From assembly GCF_011290365.1 (NCBI RefSeq), contig NZ_CP049786.1, positions 3,410,001 through 3,474,000 of the forward strand: a stretch of DNA of 64,000 nucleotides. The letters run 5' to 3'. The stretch comes from Leclercia sp. 29361 (GTDB taxonomy: Bacteria > Pseudomonadota > Gammaproteobacteria > Enterobacterales > Enterobacteriaceae). This document shows, one piece after another, positions 24,340 to 31,964 of this stretch. Numbering within the stretch: the first letter of the stretch is position 1; the number at the start of each line of letters is the position of its first letter. A program made the translations under genes and the position numbers. Below the pieces are notes generated by a model. The model worked only from the letters and a program-made list of their open reading frames with translations, ran no database searches and had not been told where the DNA came from.

Positions 24340-25225
24340 CACGGTCTCCTTCCCGAACCTGGGCGTAAAGCTCGGAATTCAGGATGAATTCGTAGTTGCG
24401 CTTCTGCCAGGTCTTGCCTGTCTTCTGGTCTGAGCGGGATTCAAACATCCATCTGCAGGAGGTGTGCAGGTAGCTCAGGTACTGTCTGAAAGCTGTCATG
24501 CCGAAAGGCTCTGCATCACCAAACTGCTTGGCAATAGGCTTGGCCTCTCTCCAGAACTTCTGGATCAGCTGACGGCGCTTTGGAGTGATGGCATTCCATC
24601 CCCTGGCATCAGGTACGCATTCCCGAAGAGCATTCCAGATTTCTTCGCAGGAAATTCTGTTGGACTTTTCAGCCTGTTTTTCTTCGGCGGGGGCGACATA
24701 CTTACTACCTTTAGGTAGTAAGTTATTTAAAGACTTATTGTTTATGGACAACCGTTGGACAACCGTTGGACAATCTTCGCTGAGAGGCGCGTCATCACTG
24801 GGGTTACCGTTGGACAACCGTTGGACAACCGTTGGACAATTTTTTGCCTGGAAATCGTCATATTTCACGATTGTGAGCAGGCTGAATTTCTTGCCCATCG
24901 AGCTGATGTGAAGCATCCCTTTAGCCTCAAAACTCCGCAGTAAACTTCTCACCTTGTTGTCAGGAATGAAGGTCTCGCTGACCAGGGTAGGACGCCCTGT
25001 AAGCATCTGGCCTCTTCCTACAGTGACCGGGCCAATGTCGGTGTTAACTACGGCGTCGTCATGATTGGCTTTGAGGATCAGGTGAAGCCAAAGATGAACG
25101 GCCTGAGAGTCCTTGTAGAGCCGGCTATCCATAAACTGGCGGTGTATAGAGACATACCCCATACTGGCTGCCTCCTGCGTTGGTACGGCGGTATGCCGGT
25201 AATCTGCTAACTTAACGACGACCAT
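24329..25225 (-). CDS. replication initiation protein (O-like) carrying iterons
   Basis: 298 residues. The N-terminal ~110 residues form a winged-helix replication domain (MGYVSIHRQFMDSRLYKDSQ, later PDNKVRSLLRSFEAKGMLHI). A central low-complexity linker has the twice-repeated CPTVVQRLS, encoded by the DNA iterons. The C-terminal ~100 residues (ISCEEIWNALRECVPDARGW, FRQYLSYLHTSCRWMFESRS) probably contact the helicase encoded next. Initiator gene, internal repeats and neighbouring helicase parallel lambda O/ori/P and P22 18/12. Confidence 0.82.
   Translation of the reverse strand: MVVVKLADYRHTAVPTQEAASMGYVSIHRQFMDSRLYKDSQAVHLWLHLILKANHDDAVVNTDIGPVTVGRGQMLTGRPTLVSETFIPDNKVRSLLRSFEAKGMLHISSMGKKFSLLTIVKYDDFQAKNCPTVVQRLSNGNPSDDAPLSEDCPTVVQRLSINNKSLNNLLPKGSKYVAPAEEKQAEKSNRISCEEIWNALRECVPDARGWNAITPKRRQLIQKFWREAKPIAKQFGDAEPFGMTAFRQYLSYLHTSCRWMFESRSDQKTGKTWQKRNYEFILNSELYAQVREGDRDDR
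24745..24841. repeat. six 11-bp iterons, probable phage replication origin
   Basis: Repeats of TGGACAACCGT begin at 24745, 24756, 24767 and at 24811, 24822, 24833; the third of each cluster is degenerate after TGGACAA. Spacing inside clusters is exactly 11 bp and the clusters are 66 bp (six turns) apart, so all sites lie on one face of the helix. They lie within the initiator gene, as the lambda O iterons do, and next to AT-rich sequence (24700-24744). Directly visible; origin function is inferred. Confidence 0.78.
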
Positions 25226-25379
25226 GCTTCACCCCTGATGTGATCAGTGCCAGTCGGATAACGCCAATCAGACGCTCTGCAAACGCCCGGTTCTTTGACG
25301 CTGTGACAACTAAACCTTCCGGCTCGGCGGGATGGCGCCGCTCCTCTTTTTCCTGGTACTTTCTGCGAGCTTTTGTCAT
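25212..25379 (-). CDS. small basic phage protein between cII and O-like gene
   Basis: 55 residues, MTKARRKYQEKEERRHPAEP, ending SGVKHGRR. Highly basic, overlaps the initiator start by 14 bases. Such a small gene is common here in lambdoid phages; role unknown, nucleic acid binding is plausible. Confidence 0.6.
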   Translation of the reverse strand: MTKARRKYQEKEERRHPAEPEGLVVTASKNRAFAERLIGVIRLALITSGVKHGRR

Positions 25380-25413
25380 AATTACTCCCGTTACCTGACG
25401 TAACACAGTGTCA

Positions 25414-25698
25414 TTAAGCGTCCAGACTGCTACCAACAGCTGGACGTTTTTCATTTGTGAGCGCATTGAGCGCGTGATGAAAGGCCCGACTGATAGGGCT
25501 GATATCTGATTCCATCCCGAACGAGCACAAGACGGCGGCAATAAAGCGCCAGTCTGTCCGGCTTATCTTCGACTCATGACACCCCACCATCTCCGCCAGA
25601 CCTCGCTGAGTGACCGCAGACAGATTGATGAGCAGATCCGTTTCGGCACGATCTACGTCCTGACGTGTTGGCTTGCTGTAACTTGCTTTATCCTTCAT
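25414..25698 (-). CDS. cII: CII-family transcriptional activator
   Basis: 94 residues. The HTH and dimer region of lambda CII family is visible: ETDLLINLSAVTQRGLAEMV, GCHESKISRTDWRFIAAVLC. CII promotes lysogeny by activating the repressor establishment and integrase promoters. It is the first gene after the nutR site on the PR transcript. Intact. Confidence 0.88.
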   Translation of the reverse strand: MKDKASYSKPTRQDVDRAETDLLINLSAVTQRGLAEMVGCHESKISRTDWRFIAAVLCSFGMESDISPISRAFHHALNALTNEKRPAVGSSLDA

Positions 25699-25753
25699 TG
25701 ATAATTCCTTGTGTTGAATAAGTTAATGCGCACCCAATGATGCGTTTTTGTTA

Positions 25754-25796
25754 TCTCCACATGGGCGGAGAGGATGTGCAGCGATGTTAAAGAGCG
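25754..25796 (-). promoter_or_regulatory. nutR: boxA and boxB antitermination site
   Basis: On the minus strand, boxA CGCTCTTTAA (25796-25787) is followed after a short spacer by boxB with stem TCTCC / GGAGA and loop GCCCATGT (25771-25754). It lies between cro and cII on the PR transcript. The same elements occur at 26954-27000 on the PL transcript with loop GCCCTTGT, which makes this pairing convincing. Confidence 0.8.
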
Positions 25797-25814
25797 ATGG
25801 TGCTTAGTGTTGAA

Positions 25815-26030
25815 TCAGTGCTGTGCCTGGCGGGGGTCGCCGAAGAGCAGCCATTCTGGATCGCACTTAAGCGCACGAGCCAACTCAACCAAATAACGTG
25901 GGCGCTTTGTTGTCCCTGCCTCGATGGCCTGAAGAGACTGCTGTTTCATACCCGCCAGTTTTGCTAGCTGGTCCTGAGACAGATTCATCTCTTCACGTTT
26001 TTGCTTGAGGCGTTGAGAAATTGTTTCCAT
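25815..26030 (-). CDS. cro: Cro-like repressor
   Basis: 71 residues. A HTH_3/XRE domain covers most of the protein (ISQRLKQKREEMNLSQDQLA, KLAGMKQQSLQAIEAGTTKR). It is divergent from the CI gene across three operators, the standard Cro position, and GGAGG lies before the ATG. It should repress CI synthesis during lytic growth. Confidence 0.87.
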   Translation of the reverse strand: METISQRLKQKREEMNLSQDQLAKLAGMKQQSLQAIEAGTTKRPRYLVELARALKCDPEWLLFGDPRQAQH

Positions 26031-26039
26031 ATCACCTCC

Positions 26040-26098
26040 ACAGTTTTATCTGTATTCTGTGACAGTTATTTCTGTTTGTCAATTACAGTTTTAACTGT
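26040..26098. promoter_or_regulatory. OR operators and PR promoter
   Basis: Three near-identical 14-bp palindromes lie at 26040-26053 (ACAGTTTTATCTGT), 26062-26075 (ACAGTTATTTCTGT) and 26085-26098 (ACAGTTTTAACTGT), centres 22 to 23 bp apart. The PR promoter for cro runs on the minus strand with a perfect TTGACA (26082-26077), a 17-bp spacer and CAGAAT (26059-26054), so the operators overlap it. They should bind CI and Cro. Confidence 0.88.
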
Positions 26099-26128
26099 GA
26101 CTATCAAGGCATACAGAGAGAGGGATTT

Positions 26129-26761
26129 ATGAGCCTTGCAGATCGCGTAAAACAAAAAAGAATTGAGCTGGGCCTTACCCAGACAGAAGCAGCTGAGAGA
26201 GCCGGTATTCGCCAGCAGTCCTGGCAGAGCATTGAAGACGGGAAAACTCTTAAGCCGCGTAATATAGTTGGCATAGCCAAGGCGCTGCGCAGCGACGCTG
26301 ACTGGCTTATGAACGGCGGCGCATTTATGCCGATAGCCGAAGTGAACAGCAGGAGAGTTCCTTTGATAAGTTACGTGCAGGCGGGTGCGCTTGCGGATAA
26401 GAGCCCTATAGAGGCTTTCGATGGTAGCCTTGAATACATCCTGACGGATCTGGATTTGTCAGAGCACAGCTTCGCCCTCCGCATCGAGGGTGACTCCATG
26501 GAGCCGGACTTTAAGGCCGGTGACGTTATTATTGTTGACCCAGAGGTGGAGCCAGTACCAGGTGAGTTCGTAGTTGCAAAGAATGGGGGAGATCAGGCCA
26601 CGTTTAAGAAGTACCGCCCCACGTTTACCGACGCTATGGGCTGCCAGCACTTTGAGCTTGTTCCGCTGAATGATGATTACCCTGTCATTAACAGCTCACT
26701 ACAGCCCTTAGTGATCATCGGTGTAATGATTGAGCACCGTATTTACCGCCGCAAGCGCTAA
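26129..26761 (+). CDS. cI: CI-like prophage repressor (LexA/S24 type)
   Basis: 210 residues. N-terminal XRE HTH (VKQKRIELGLTQTEAAERAG, IRQQSWQSIEDGKTLKPRN), then a peptidase S24 domain: cleavage site within VQAGALAD, nucleophile Ser in EGDSMEPDFKAGD and catalytic Lys in FVVAKNGGDQATFKK. All autocleavage residues are present, so the prophage should respond to RecA during SOS. Divergent from cro, with GAGAGAGGG before the ATG and a terminator right after the stop. Confidence 0.93.
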   Translation: MSLADRVKQKRIELGLTQTEAAERAGIRQQSWQSIEDGKTLKPRNIVGIAKALRSDADWLMNGGAFMPIAEVNSRRVPLISYVQAGALADKSPIEAFDGSLEYILTDLDLSEHSFALRIEGDSMEPDFKAGDVIIVDPEVEPVPGEFVVAKNGGDQATFKKYRPTFTDAMGCQHFELVPLNDDYPVINSSLQPLVIIGVMIEHRIYRRKR

Positions 26762-26782
26762 CCCTAACTCCCTCTCCTGAAG

Positions 26783-26806
26783 AACCGGCTGATGCCGGTT
26801 TTTTTC
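26783..26806 (+). terminator. terminator after cI
   Basis: Stem AACCGGC / GCCGGTT with loop TGAT followed by seven T, 20 bp past the cI stop. It would separate cI transcription from the PL operon. Confidence 0.85.
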
Positions 26807-26866
26807 GCCTATACAAAAATAAATCTTCCGAAATTACAGGTGCATATGTTTATTACGATAATAAAT

Positions 26867-26909
26867 ACAGTTTTGTCTGTTGACGATAATACAGTTTTAT
26901 CTGTATCTT
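26867..26909 (+). promoter_or_regulatory. OL operators and PL promoter
   Basis: Two more copies of the operator: 26867-26880 (ACAGTTTTGTCTGT) and 26891-26904 (ACAGTTTTATCTGT). A plus-strand promoter overlaps them: TTGACG (26880-26885), 18-bp spacer, TATCTT (26904-26909). This would drive the left operon under CI control. Confidence 0.82.
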
Positions 26910-26953
26910 TATCTCATCAACAGGAAGCACCACCTAGACACGGAACGAAGTCT

Positions 26954-27000
26954 CAGCTCTTTAAAATCGATGGGGTAATTTCTCCCGCCCTTGTGGGAGA
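26954..27000 (+). promoter_or_regulatory. nutL: boxA and boxB antitermination site
   Basis: boxA-like CAGCTCTTTAA (26954-26964) then boxB with stem TCTCCC / GGGAGA and loop GCCCTTGT (26981-27000), about 45 bp downstream of PL. Same layout and nearly same loop as nutR. The rest of the 26,910-27,155 leader holds no other gene that I can support. Confidence 0.8.
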
Positions 27001-27155
27001 CCAAAGGAAGTTGCTTTGGGGATTGATGACCGAGCCTAAAAGTAACGCGGCATGAGGCGTATCTCATAAGCGAATCGGGATGGCGGTAGGCGCTGATACG
27101 ACGCGAGCCACAACGTCACATTTATCAATCCACCAAAGCAACCACTGGAGGATGT

Positions 27156-27404
27156 ATGACCAATTTAATCGCAAGCAACAGCGTTACACGGCGTTATCTG
27201 AAACGTGGTGAGCTGATGGCTAAGCGTCGCGCTGAGGCTTCTCAGAACGCGGCACAGGAAAGAAAACAGGATATGTCACGAGTAGACCGCGCCACTTCGC
27301 TCGGCAGCCTTCGTGAAAGCAATACCGGCGGGGCCAGCTGCTTACCAGAAGTAGCAATCTTCGCAGCTGGTCATCGCAATTCAAAGCAAGTTACAGCTCG
27401 CTAA
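27156..27404 (+). CDS. N-like early antitermination protein
   Basis: 82 residues. An N-terminal Arg-rich stretch (TRRYLKRGELMAKRRAEASQ) would bind the boxB RNA, and the C-terminal end (LPEVAIFAAGHRNSKQVTAR) closely resembles the end of P22 gene 24 protein (N analogue) as I recall it. It is the first gene after PL and nutL, exactly where N lies. Small, basic, no other domain. The weak point is that N proteins diverge greatly. Confidence 0.75.
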   Translation: MTNLIASNSVTRRYLKRGELMAKRRAEASQNAAQERKQDMSRVDRATSLGSLRESNTGGASCLPEVAIFAAGHRNSKQVTAR

Positions 27405-27448
27405 TCAGCGGGTCGAGTGGCCTGCGGTGAATAAACAAAGGGGTGGGT

Positions 27449-28063
27449 ATGGGCAAACGAATTGATGGGGAGATTATTCGGGGCGTCATTAACGACCCTC
27501 GCCTCTTCCCTGGGATTGAACGGGTAAGAAGTGGCAGCACTCAGATGTTCGGAAAGCGGATCGTCCAGGGGGGGAAATGCATCCAGGAATGCGATTTTGA
27601 AATCACTCCTCCAGAGAAGAGCTGGTATTCAAAGGAAATTGATGGGGTTTGGCACTGGGTTGAAGGCTGCGACCATTGCAATGGCGAGCCTAAAGAATGG
27701 GCATATTCCCGTTGCCAGAAGCATGATGTATGCGTTGATTGTGGCGGCGACAGAAGGAGCACGACGACAGCATGGGGATGCCGTGGTGGATGGCGTTGCA
27801 ATGACTGTCAGGAGCAGATTAACAGACAGCGTCTCGCAGAAGCAGAGGCCCGGATCGTGCCTGATGATGAATACGATGAGATGGATTTCTGGCACGAAGA
27901 CGCGGCTCGCTGCCCATGGTGCAAGGCTGAAATATCCACCGATGAATCATACGACGCCTGCCAGGAAGAGCACAAATGCTATGAGTGCGAGCGCCACTTC
28001 AAGCTGACGGCAGAGCATTCGGTGTCGTGGACAACAATTCGCTCAGTGAAACAGGTCGCATAG
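27449..28063 (+). CDS. Cys-rich zinc-ribbon phage protein
   Basis: 204 residues from the ATG at 27449, which has AGGGG upstream; a GTG two codons earlier is less likely. It contains many Cys pairs (CDHCNGEPKEWAYSRCQKHD, CVDCGGDRR, WRCNDCQEQ, CPWCKAEI, HKCYECERHF), indicating two or three zinc ribbons. Found in PL operons of lambdoid phages; function not known to me. Confidence 0.68.
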   Translation: MGKRIDGEIIRGVINDPRLFPGIERVRSGSTQMFGKRIVQGGKCIQECDFEITPPEKSWYSKEIDGVWHWVEGCDHCNGEPKEWAYSRCQKHDVCVDCGGDRRSTTTAWGCRGGWRCNDCQEQINRQRLAEAEARIVPDDEYDEMDFWHEDAARCPWCKAEISTDESYDACQEEHKCYECERHFKLTAEHSVSWTTIRSVKQVA

Positions 28064-28100
28064 CGCGGCCTTTTAGCTGGTAACTACAGAGGGTAAGGGT

Positions 28101-28361
28101 ATGGCGGGTTACAAATTTTTCATGTTCGACCCAGATAACGGATTCGAAACGTATAAGACAGCCGAAGAGGCGAAGGCAGCGGCTGATGAGGCCATCGACT
28201 ACTACCGTGGTGATGCGGGTGACGGATGGCCGGATGAAGTGGCCCAAGTTTGCTGGGGTGAGATTAAGCAGGAAACGCAGCAGGTAGGGCTGCGACCCCG
28301 AGATGAAGAGGACAAGAGTAGTTGCGAGATGATTTGCGACTACCAACTGACTGACATCTGA
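28101..28361 (+). CDS. small phage accessory protein
   Basis: 86 residues (MAGYKFFMFDPDNGFETYKT). Acidic alpha/beta protein, frequent in enterobacterial phages by pattern (EEAKAAADEAIDYYRGDAGD, EVAQVCWGEIKQETQQVGL). Function unknown. Confidence 0.65.
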   Translation: MAGYKFFMFDPDNGFETYKTAEEAKAAADEAIDYYRGDAGDGWPDEVAQVCWGEIKQETQQVGLRPRDEEDKSSCEMICDYQLTDI

Positions 28362-28412
28362 CCCTCTACGGCGGGTTTTTTATTGCCTCATACCTCAGCT
28401 AACGGAGGACAT

Positions 28413-28619
28413 TTGAACCTAACCAAACCAATGATTGAGTGCCTTAAGGAAATCGATCATTACCGTGATTACCCATCCTACTGGAAGCCAAAAACGCGCG
28501 AGAAGTTAGAGGCGCTAGGCCTGGTGGAAGACAGAAACAAAGACGCGCGATATGCGCCAGCCTCTTACCAGCTAACGCAGGCCGGCAAAGATTATCTCTA
28601 TTCAATTAAGGCCGCCTAA
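28413..28619 (+). CDS. small winged-helix-like phage protein
   Basis: 68 residues from a TTG at 28413 preceded by GGAGG. MNLTKPMIECLKEIDHYRDY then KLEALGLVEDRNKDARYAPA and YQLTQAGKDYLYSIKAA resemble a winged HTH with the usual TxxGxxYL ending. An upstream start in the frame lacks a ribosome binding site. DNA-binding is inferred. Confidence 0.6.
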   Translation: MNLTKPMIECLKEIDHYRDYPSYWKPKTREKLEALGLVEDRNKDARYAPASYQLTQAGKDYLYSIKAA

Positions 28620-28632
28620 CCAGCGGCTTTTT
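28609..28632 (+). terminator. possible terminator
   Basis: Stem GCCGC / GCGGC with 7-base loop followed by TTTTTTC at the end of the preceding gene. N-modified polymerase would read through. Confidence 0.55.
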
Positions 28633-28751
28633 TCATACCTCAGTCGCTTCAAGTAGGCGACTCAGTTATGAGACGGCGGCCATCCACCGCTACCAATATT
28701 GCGTCAATGACGCGTCTGCACTAGTTCAGCAGCCCAACGGGCGGAGAGATT

Positions 28752-28910
28752 ATGACAGTCACACACAACGGCAAGCAGTACACAGTACGAAAGGTAACGG
28801 GGAATGTATGGCGGCTAACGTCGGTCGAGAAGCCGCGCGAGTCAATCACCTTAGACCGGGCGCAGATGGCGTATGCCGGGTTGCTTAAGCAGGTGGAGGG
28901 GAAGTCATGA
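28752..28910 (+). CDS. small phage protein
   Basis: 52 residues, MTVTHNGKQYTVRKVTGNVW, ending LLKQVEGKS. Beta-rich N-terminus. GGAGAG upstream, and its stop overlaps the next start (ATGA). Confidence 0.58.
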   Translation: MTVTHNGKQYTVRKVTGNVWRLTSVEKPRESITLDRAQMAYAGLLKQVEGKS

Positions 28911-29080
28911 CCATCAATCACCAGTTACTCCGTATGGCCCAGCAGAAAGCCCGTGACGCCATTGCACAACGCAACGGCACCAAGTGGATGGAAGCCAACG
29001 AAGAGATGAAGAGAGCTGCGGGAATGCCGTGGTATCGCGGTAATTCGAATCAGCGCGGAGGTGAGTATGCAGTGGATTAA
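28907..29080 (+). CDS. small phage protein
   Basis: 57 residues, MTINHQLLRMAQQKARDAIA, helical then Arg/Gly-rich. Overlaps the previous and next genes. Unknown function. Confidence 0.58.
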   Translation: MTINHQLLRMAQQKARDAIAQRNGTKWMEANEEMKRAAGMPWYRGNSNQRGGEYAVD

Positions 29081-29276
29081 GTGCATAGAGCGGATGCCGG
29101 ATGTTGGCGAGCAGGTGCTGATTCGAATCTCTTGTAACGAGCATTTCAATATCGAGAACGGGAGATATAAAGGCGAAGGCCTGTGGGTTGGCTGTTGGTT
29201 TGATGTCTATGGGAAAAAAGGCAGCCCCTACCAAGTTTCACACTGGATGCCACTTCCACCTCCACCAACCGAGTAA
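29067..29276 (+). CDS. DUF551 domain protein
   Basis: 69 residues from the ATG at 29067, six bases after GGAGG. Pattern W-I-K-C-I-E-R-M-P-D-V-G-E-Q-V-L and the end VSHWMPLPPPPTE are diagnostic of DUF551, widespread in lambdoid phages. No known function. Confidence 0.8.
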   Translation: MQWIKCIERMPDVGEQVLIRISCNEHFNIENGRYKGEGLWVGCWFDVYGKKGSPYQVSHWMPLPPPPTE

Positions 29277-29346
29277 TCCCCCACCCCATTTCACATCTAG
29301 CAGCCAATCGGTGCCGGGTGACGCACGTCAATTTCAGGAGTAACCC

Positions 29347-29631
29347 ATGGCCGCATATCGCGCATACGACCACATAGAGGATCGTCGCTGGGTCGAGCAG
29401 CAGTTAATCGACGAGAAAGAGAAGTGGATTGACGACCGGGCGCAGGAAATCATCGACATGATGCCAAAAGAGCCGTCCGGCCTCTTCCACTTCTCCGTGC
29501 CGATCGACTCCAGCCCATACGAAGGACTTCGCAGCGATAAAGCTTCCGAGGCATACAACGACTTCGTTTCGGCAGTGGCCTACGCCCAGGCAGAGCATGA
29601 CTGGGAGCACCGCACCGGCTGCCCGTTCTGA
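29347..29631 (+). CDS. phage protein before recT
   Basis: 94 residues, MAAYRAYDHIEDRRWVEQQL. Acidic and helical; contains WIDDRAQEIIDMMPKEPSGL. AGGAG upstream. Commonly neighbours recombination genes in related phages; role unknown. Confidence 0.65.
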   Translation: MAAYRAYDHIEDRRWVEQQLIDEKEKWIDDRAQEIIDMMPKEPSGLFHFSVPIDSSPYEGLRSDKASEAYNDFVSAVAYAQAEHDWEHRTGCPF

Positions 29632-29654
29632 AACCAGATTATCAGGAGTAAATA

Positions 29655-30551
29655 ATGAGCTTCAGCATCGTTGAGTTCGTTAAACAGCAGGAGCCGCTCT
29701 TTGCCGGGGCGGTCACCGATCAGTCCGTAACGTGGGCGAAAGAAAGCCAGTTCGCAATTCAGGCATTTCAGCGAAACGACAGGCTGGCTACAACGGCAAT
29801 CAGCAACCCGGCCAGCGCGCAGAACGCGATCATCAACGTGGCCGCCATCGGCATCACGCTGAACCCGGCGAGCAAACTGGCTTATCTGGTGCCGCGCGAC
29901 GGCATGGTGTGTCTCGATATCAGCTATATGGGCCTGCTTCATCTCGCCCAGGCTACCGGATCCATTAAGTGGGGTCAGTGCAAACTGGTCTACTCAAACG
30001 ACACCTACGAGTCAAACGGCCTCGATACTGCACCTACTCACAAATATAACGCCTTCGGTGACCGCGGCGCAGTTGTTGGCGGTTACTGCACAGTGAAAAC
30101 GCCTGATGGTGACTACCTGACGGAAGAAATGAGCCTGGCAGAAATCAAGGCGACGGAAGCTACCAGCAAGGCTAAGAACGGCCCCTGGAAGAACTTCTGG
30201 GAGGAGATGGCGCGTAAGACCATCGTCAAGCGAGCCAGCAAGTACTGGCCCCGCGCTGAGCGTCTGGATAACGCGATCCACGTCATCAACGAAGATGAGG
30301 GAATCCACCAGGAGCCGGTTATGGCCCACACGCCAGAGAGTGAAGTAATCCTGTCGGAAGAGCAGAGAAAGCAGGAGCTTCACGACCGGGTATCGGCGCT
30401 GTGCGATGAGATGGAACGCGCTGAAACCATGCACGATCTGAAAATGCACTTCCAGACAGCCTACAGAATGACGGCCGGCATGAAGCTGCAGCAGAACGTT
30501 CAGGCCATCTATTCCGAGTGCAAAATGAAGTTTGAGGAGGTGGCGCAATGA
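29655..30551 (+). CDS. recT: RecT-family single-strand annealing protein
   Basis: 298 residues. RecT core visible: AIQAFQRNDRLATTAISNPA, AIINVAAIGITLNPASKLAY, LVPRDGMVCLDISYMGLLHL and later WKNFWEEMARKTIVKRASKY. It anneals complementary strands in phage recombination. AGGAG before the ATG. Its end overlaps the Gp157 gene by 4 bases. No RecE-type exonuclease gene is visible alongside. Confidence 0.92.
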   Translation: MSFSIVEFVKQQEPLFAGAVTDQSVTWAKESQFAIQAFQRNDRLATTAISNPASAQNAIINVAAIGITLNPASKLAYLVPRDGMVCLDISYMGLLHLAQATGSIKWGQCKLVYSNDTYESNGLDTAPTHKYNAFGDRGAVVGGYCTVKTPDGDYLTEEMSLAEIKATEATSKAKNGPWKNFWEEMARKTIVKRASKYWPRAERLDNAIHVINEDEGIHQEPVMAHTPESEVILSEEQRKQELHDRVSALCDEMERAETMHDLKMHFQTAYRMTAGMKLQQNVQAIYSECKMKFEEVAQ

Positions 30552-31030
30552 CCGCCCTCTACAAAATAGCCAATGACTTCGCCAAGCTGACTGACTCCGA
30601 TATGGATCCGGAGATGATTGCAGATACCCTGGACGGCATCGAGTGGGAGCTTGAGGCGAAGGTGGAGCAGATTCTGGCTGCCTGCAAAAACGAGCAGGCC
30701 TATGCGGAGACGCTCAAGGAGGAGTCCCGCAAACTGGCTGAACGTGCAAAGGCTGCCGAGAACCGAGTGGTTAGCATGAAAGAGTATGTTGCCCGGTCTC
30801 TCGATACTGCAGGCAAGACTACCATCAAAGCTGGCATCCACCAGGTAACCGTCAGGGCCCCATCCAAGTCAGTTGAGATTACCGACGCCGCCTCCCTGCC
30901 CGCTGAATATGTCGAGTACGACACGGTCATCAAAGCTGACAAGTTAGCCATCAAGCATAAGCTCGATGCCGGTATCGATATCCCCGGCGCGCGCATTAAG
31001 ATCGGCAAGCCCTCTCTCATCATCAAGTAA
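30548..31030 (+). CDS. Gp157-family phage protein
   Basis: 160 residues. MTALYKIANDFAKLTDSDMD then a long coiled coil (ILAACKNEQAYAETLKEESR, AKAAENRVVSMKEYVARSLD), ending in a small beta domain (VTVRAPSKSVEITDAASLPA). This is the siphovirus Gp157 family, reported to help phage resist or recombine in the early region; the exact role is uncertain. Coupled to recT. Confidence 0.85.
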   Translation: MTALYKIANDFAKLTDSDMDPEMIADTLDGIEWELEAKVEQILAACKNEQAYAETLKEESRKLAERAKAAENRVVSMKEYVARSLDTAGKTTIKAGIHQVTVRAPSKSVEITDAASLPAEYVEYDTVIKADKLAIKHKLDAGIDIPGARIKIGKPSLIIK

Positions 31031-31042
31031 ACCCGGTGATAT

Positions 31043-31201
31043 ATGAAAAATGCACACGACAACATCAGCGTGGGATCGGTGACGCTCGTTTATTCCAATT
31101 TACGTCGCGGGTGGATGCTACCGGGCGGCATGGTTATTCAGAATCCGTTCAAGGCCCAGCGACTTGCCGAAGAACTCAATAATAAGCGGGAGGCGGCATG
31201 A
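31043..31201 (+). CDS. DUF1317 family protein
   Basis: 52 residues. The pattern HDNIxVGxxTxVYS, RGWxxPGG, NPFKAQRLAEELNNKR matches DUF1317 (lambda Orf60a type). Stop overlaps the methylase start (ATGA). Function unknown. Confidence 0.78.
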   Translation: MKNAHDNISVGSVTLVYSNLRRGWMLPGGMVIQNPFKAQRLAEELNNKREAA

Positions 31202-31749
31202 CCGATTACACCGGGAGTAAAACGCCAGCAGATCAGCGTGATTTATGGCGCACGCCACCGGCTCTGTTCGCAGCGCTGGATGCTGAATTCTGCTTTCAAC
31301 TGGACGCCGCCGCAGCGCCGCGCAACACGCTATGCCGCAAGTTCATCACCGCCGAGCAGAACACGCTTGAGACGCCGTGGGGTGATTACCTCACTATCCC
31401 CGGTTACTGCTGGCTGAACCCACCCTATAGCGATATCACGCCGTTTGTGAAAAAGGCTGCAGGAGAGAGCAAGAATCAGATCGGCACCGTCATGCTGGTT
31501 CCGGCTGATACCTCTGTCGGCTGGTTCCGTGAGGCTATCGAGACGGCCAGCGAGGTGCGCTTTATCACCGCCGGGCGGCTGGCATTTATCAACCCGGTCA
31601 CCGGCAAGCCTGTCTCTGGAAATAACAAAGGCAGTATGTTGCTCATCTGGCGGCCATACCCGCGTACACACTGCCACTTCGCAACTGTGGAACGGGATGA
31701 GTTGATGTCATTCGGGGTGAAACTTCTCGCCAGACGGGAGGCCGCATGA
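31198..31749 (+). CDS. phage DNA N6-adenine methyltransferase (Dam type)
   Basis: 183 residues. The catalytic NPPY motif lies in YCWLNPPYSDITPFV; the PF05869-type start QRDLWRTPPALFAALDAEF and the end GSMLLIWRPY are present. Methylates adenine, probably to shield phage DNA from host restriction or MutH. Intact and normal length. Confidence 0.9.
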   Translation: MTDYTGSKTPADQRDLWRTPPALFAALDAEFCFQLDAAAAPRNTLCRKFITAEQNTLETPWGDYLTIPGYCWLNPPYSDITPFVKKAAGESKNQIGTVMLVPADTSVGWFREAIETASEVRFITAGRLAFINPVTGKPVSGNNKGSMLLIWRPYPRTHCHFATVERDELMSFGVKLLARREAA

Positions 31750-31964
31750 CGCCAGAAAGTGAAAACGCCGTCAGATCGCAATGCCGCAAATGCGTGGCTG
31801 AAATCCGCCAGGTGATGAAGGCCCGGCCAAAGCCCAAATGGAACACTGTCGTTCCGCCAATCCTCGACAAGCACTATCAGAAGATAGCCGCCATCGGCAT
31901 CGATAAGCTTGGATTCATCAGCAAAATTGGCCGCATGCAGGGCCGCTATGGAGTGGAGTCATGA
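31746..31964 (+). CDS. small phage protein
   Basis: 72 residues, MTPESENAVRSQCRKCVAEI, basic. 4-base overlaps with both neighbours. No domain recognised. Confidence 0.62.
   Translation: MTPESENAVRSQCRKCVAEIRQVMKARPKPKWNTVVPPILDKHYQKIAAIGIDKLGFISKIGRMQGRYGVES

Noticed and set aside
26792..27055. 87-codon plus-strand ORF after cI
   Set aside because: It runs through the cI terminator, both OL operators, PL and nutL, so it is not a gene.
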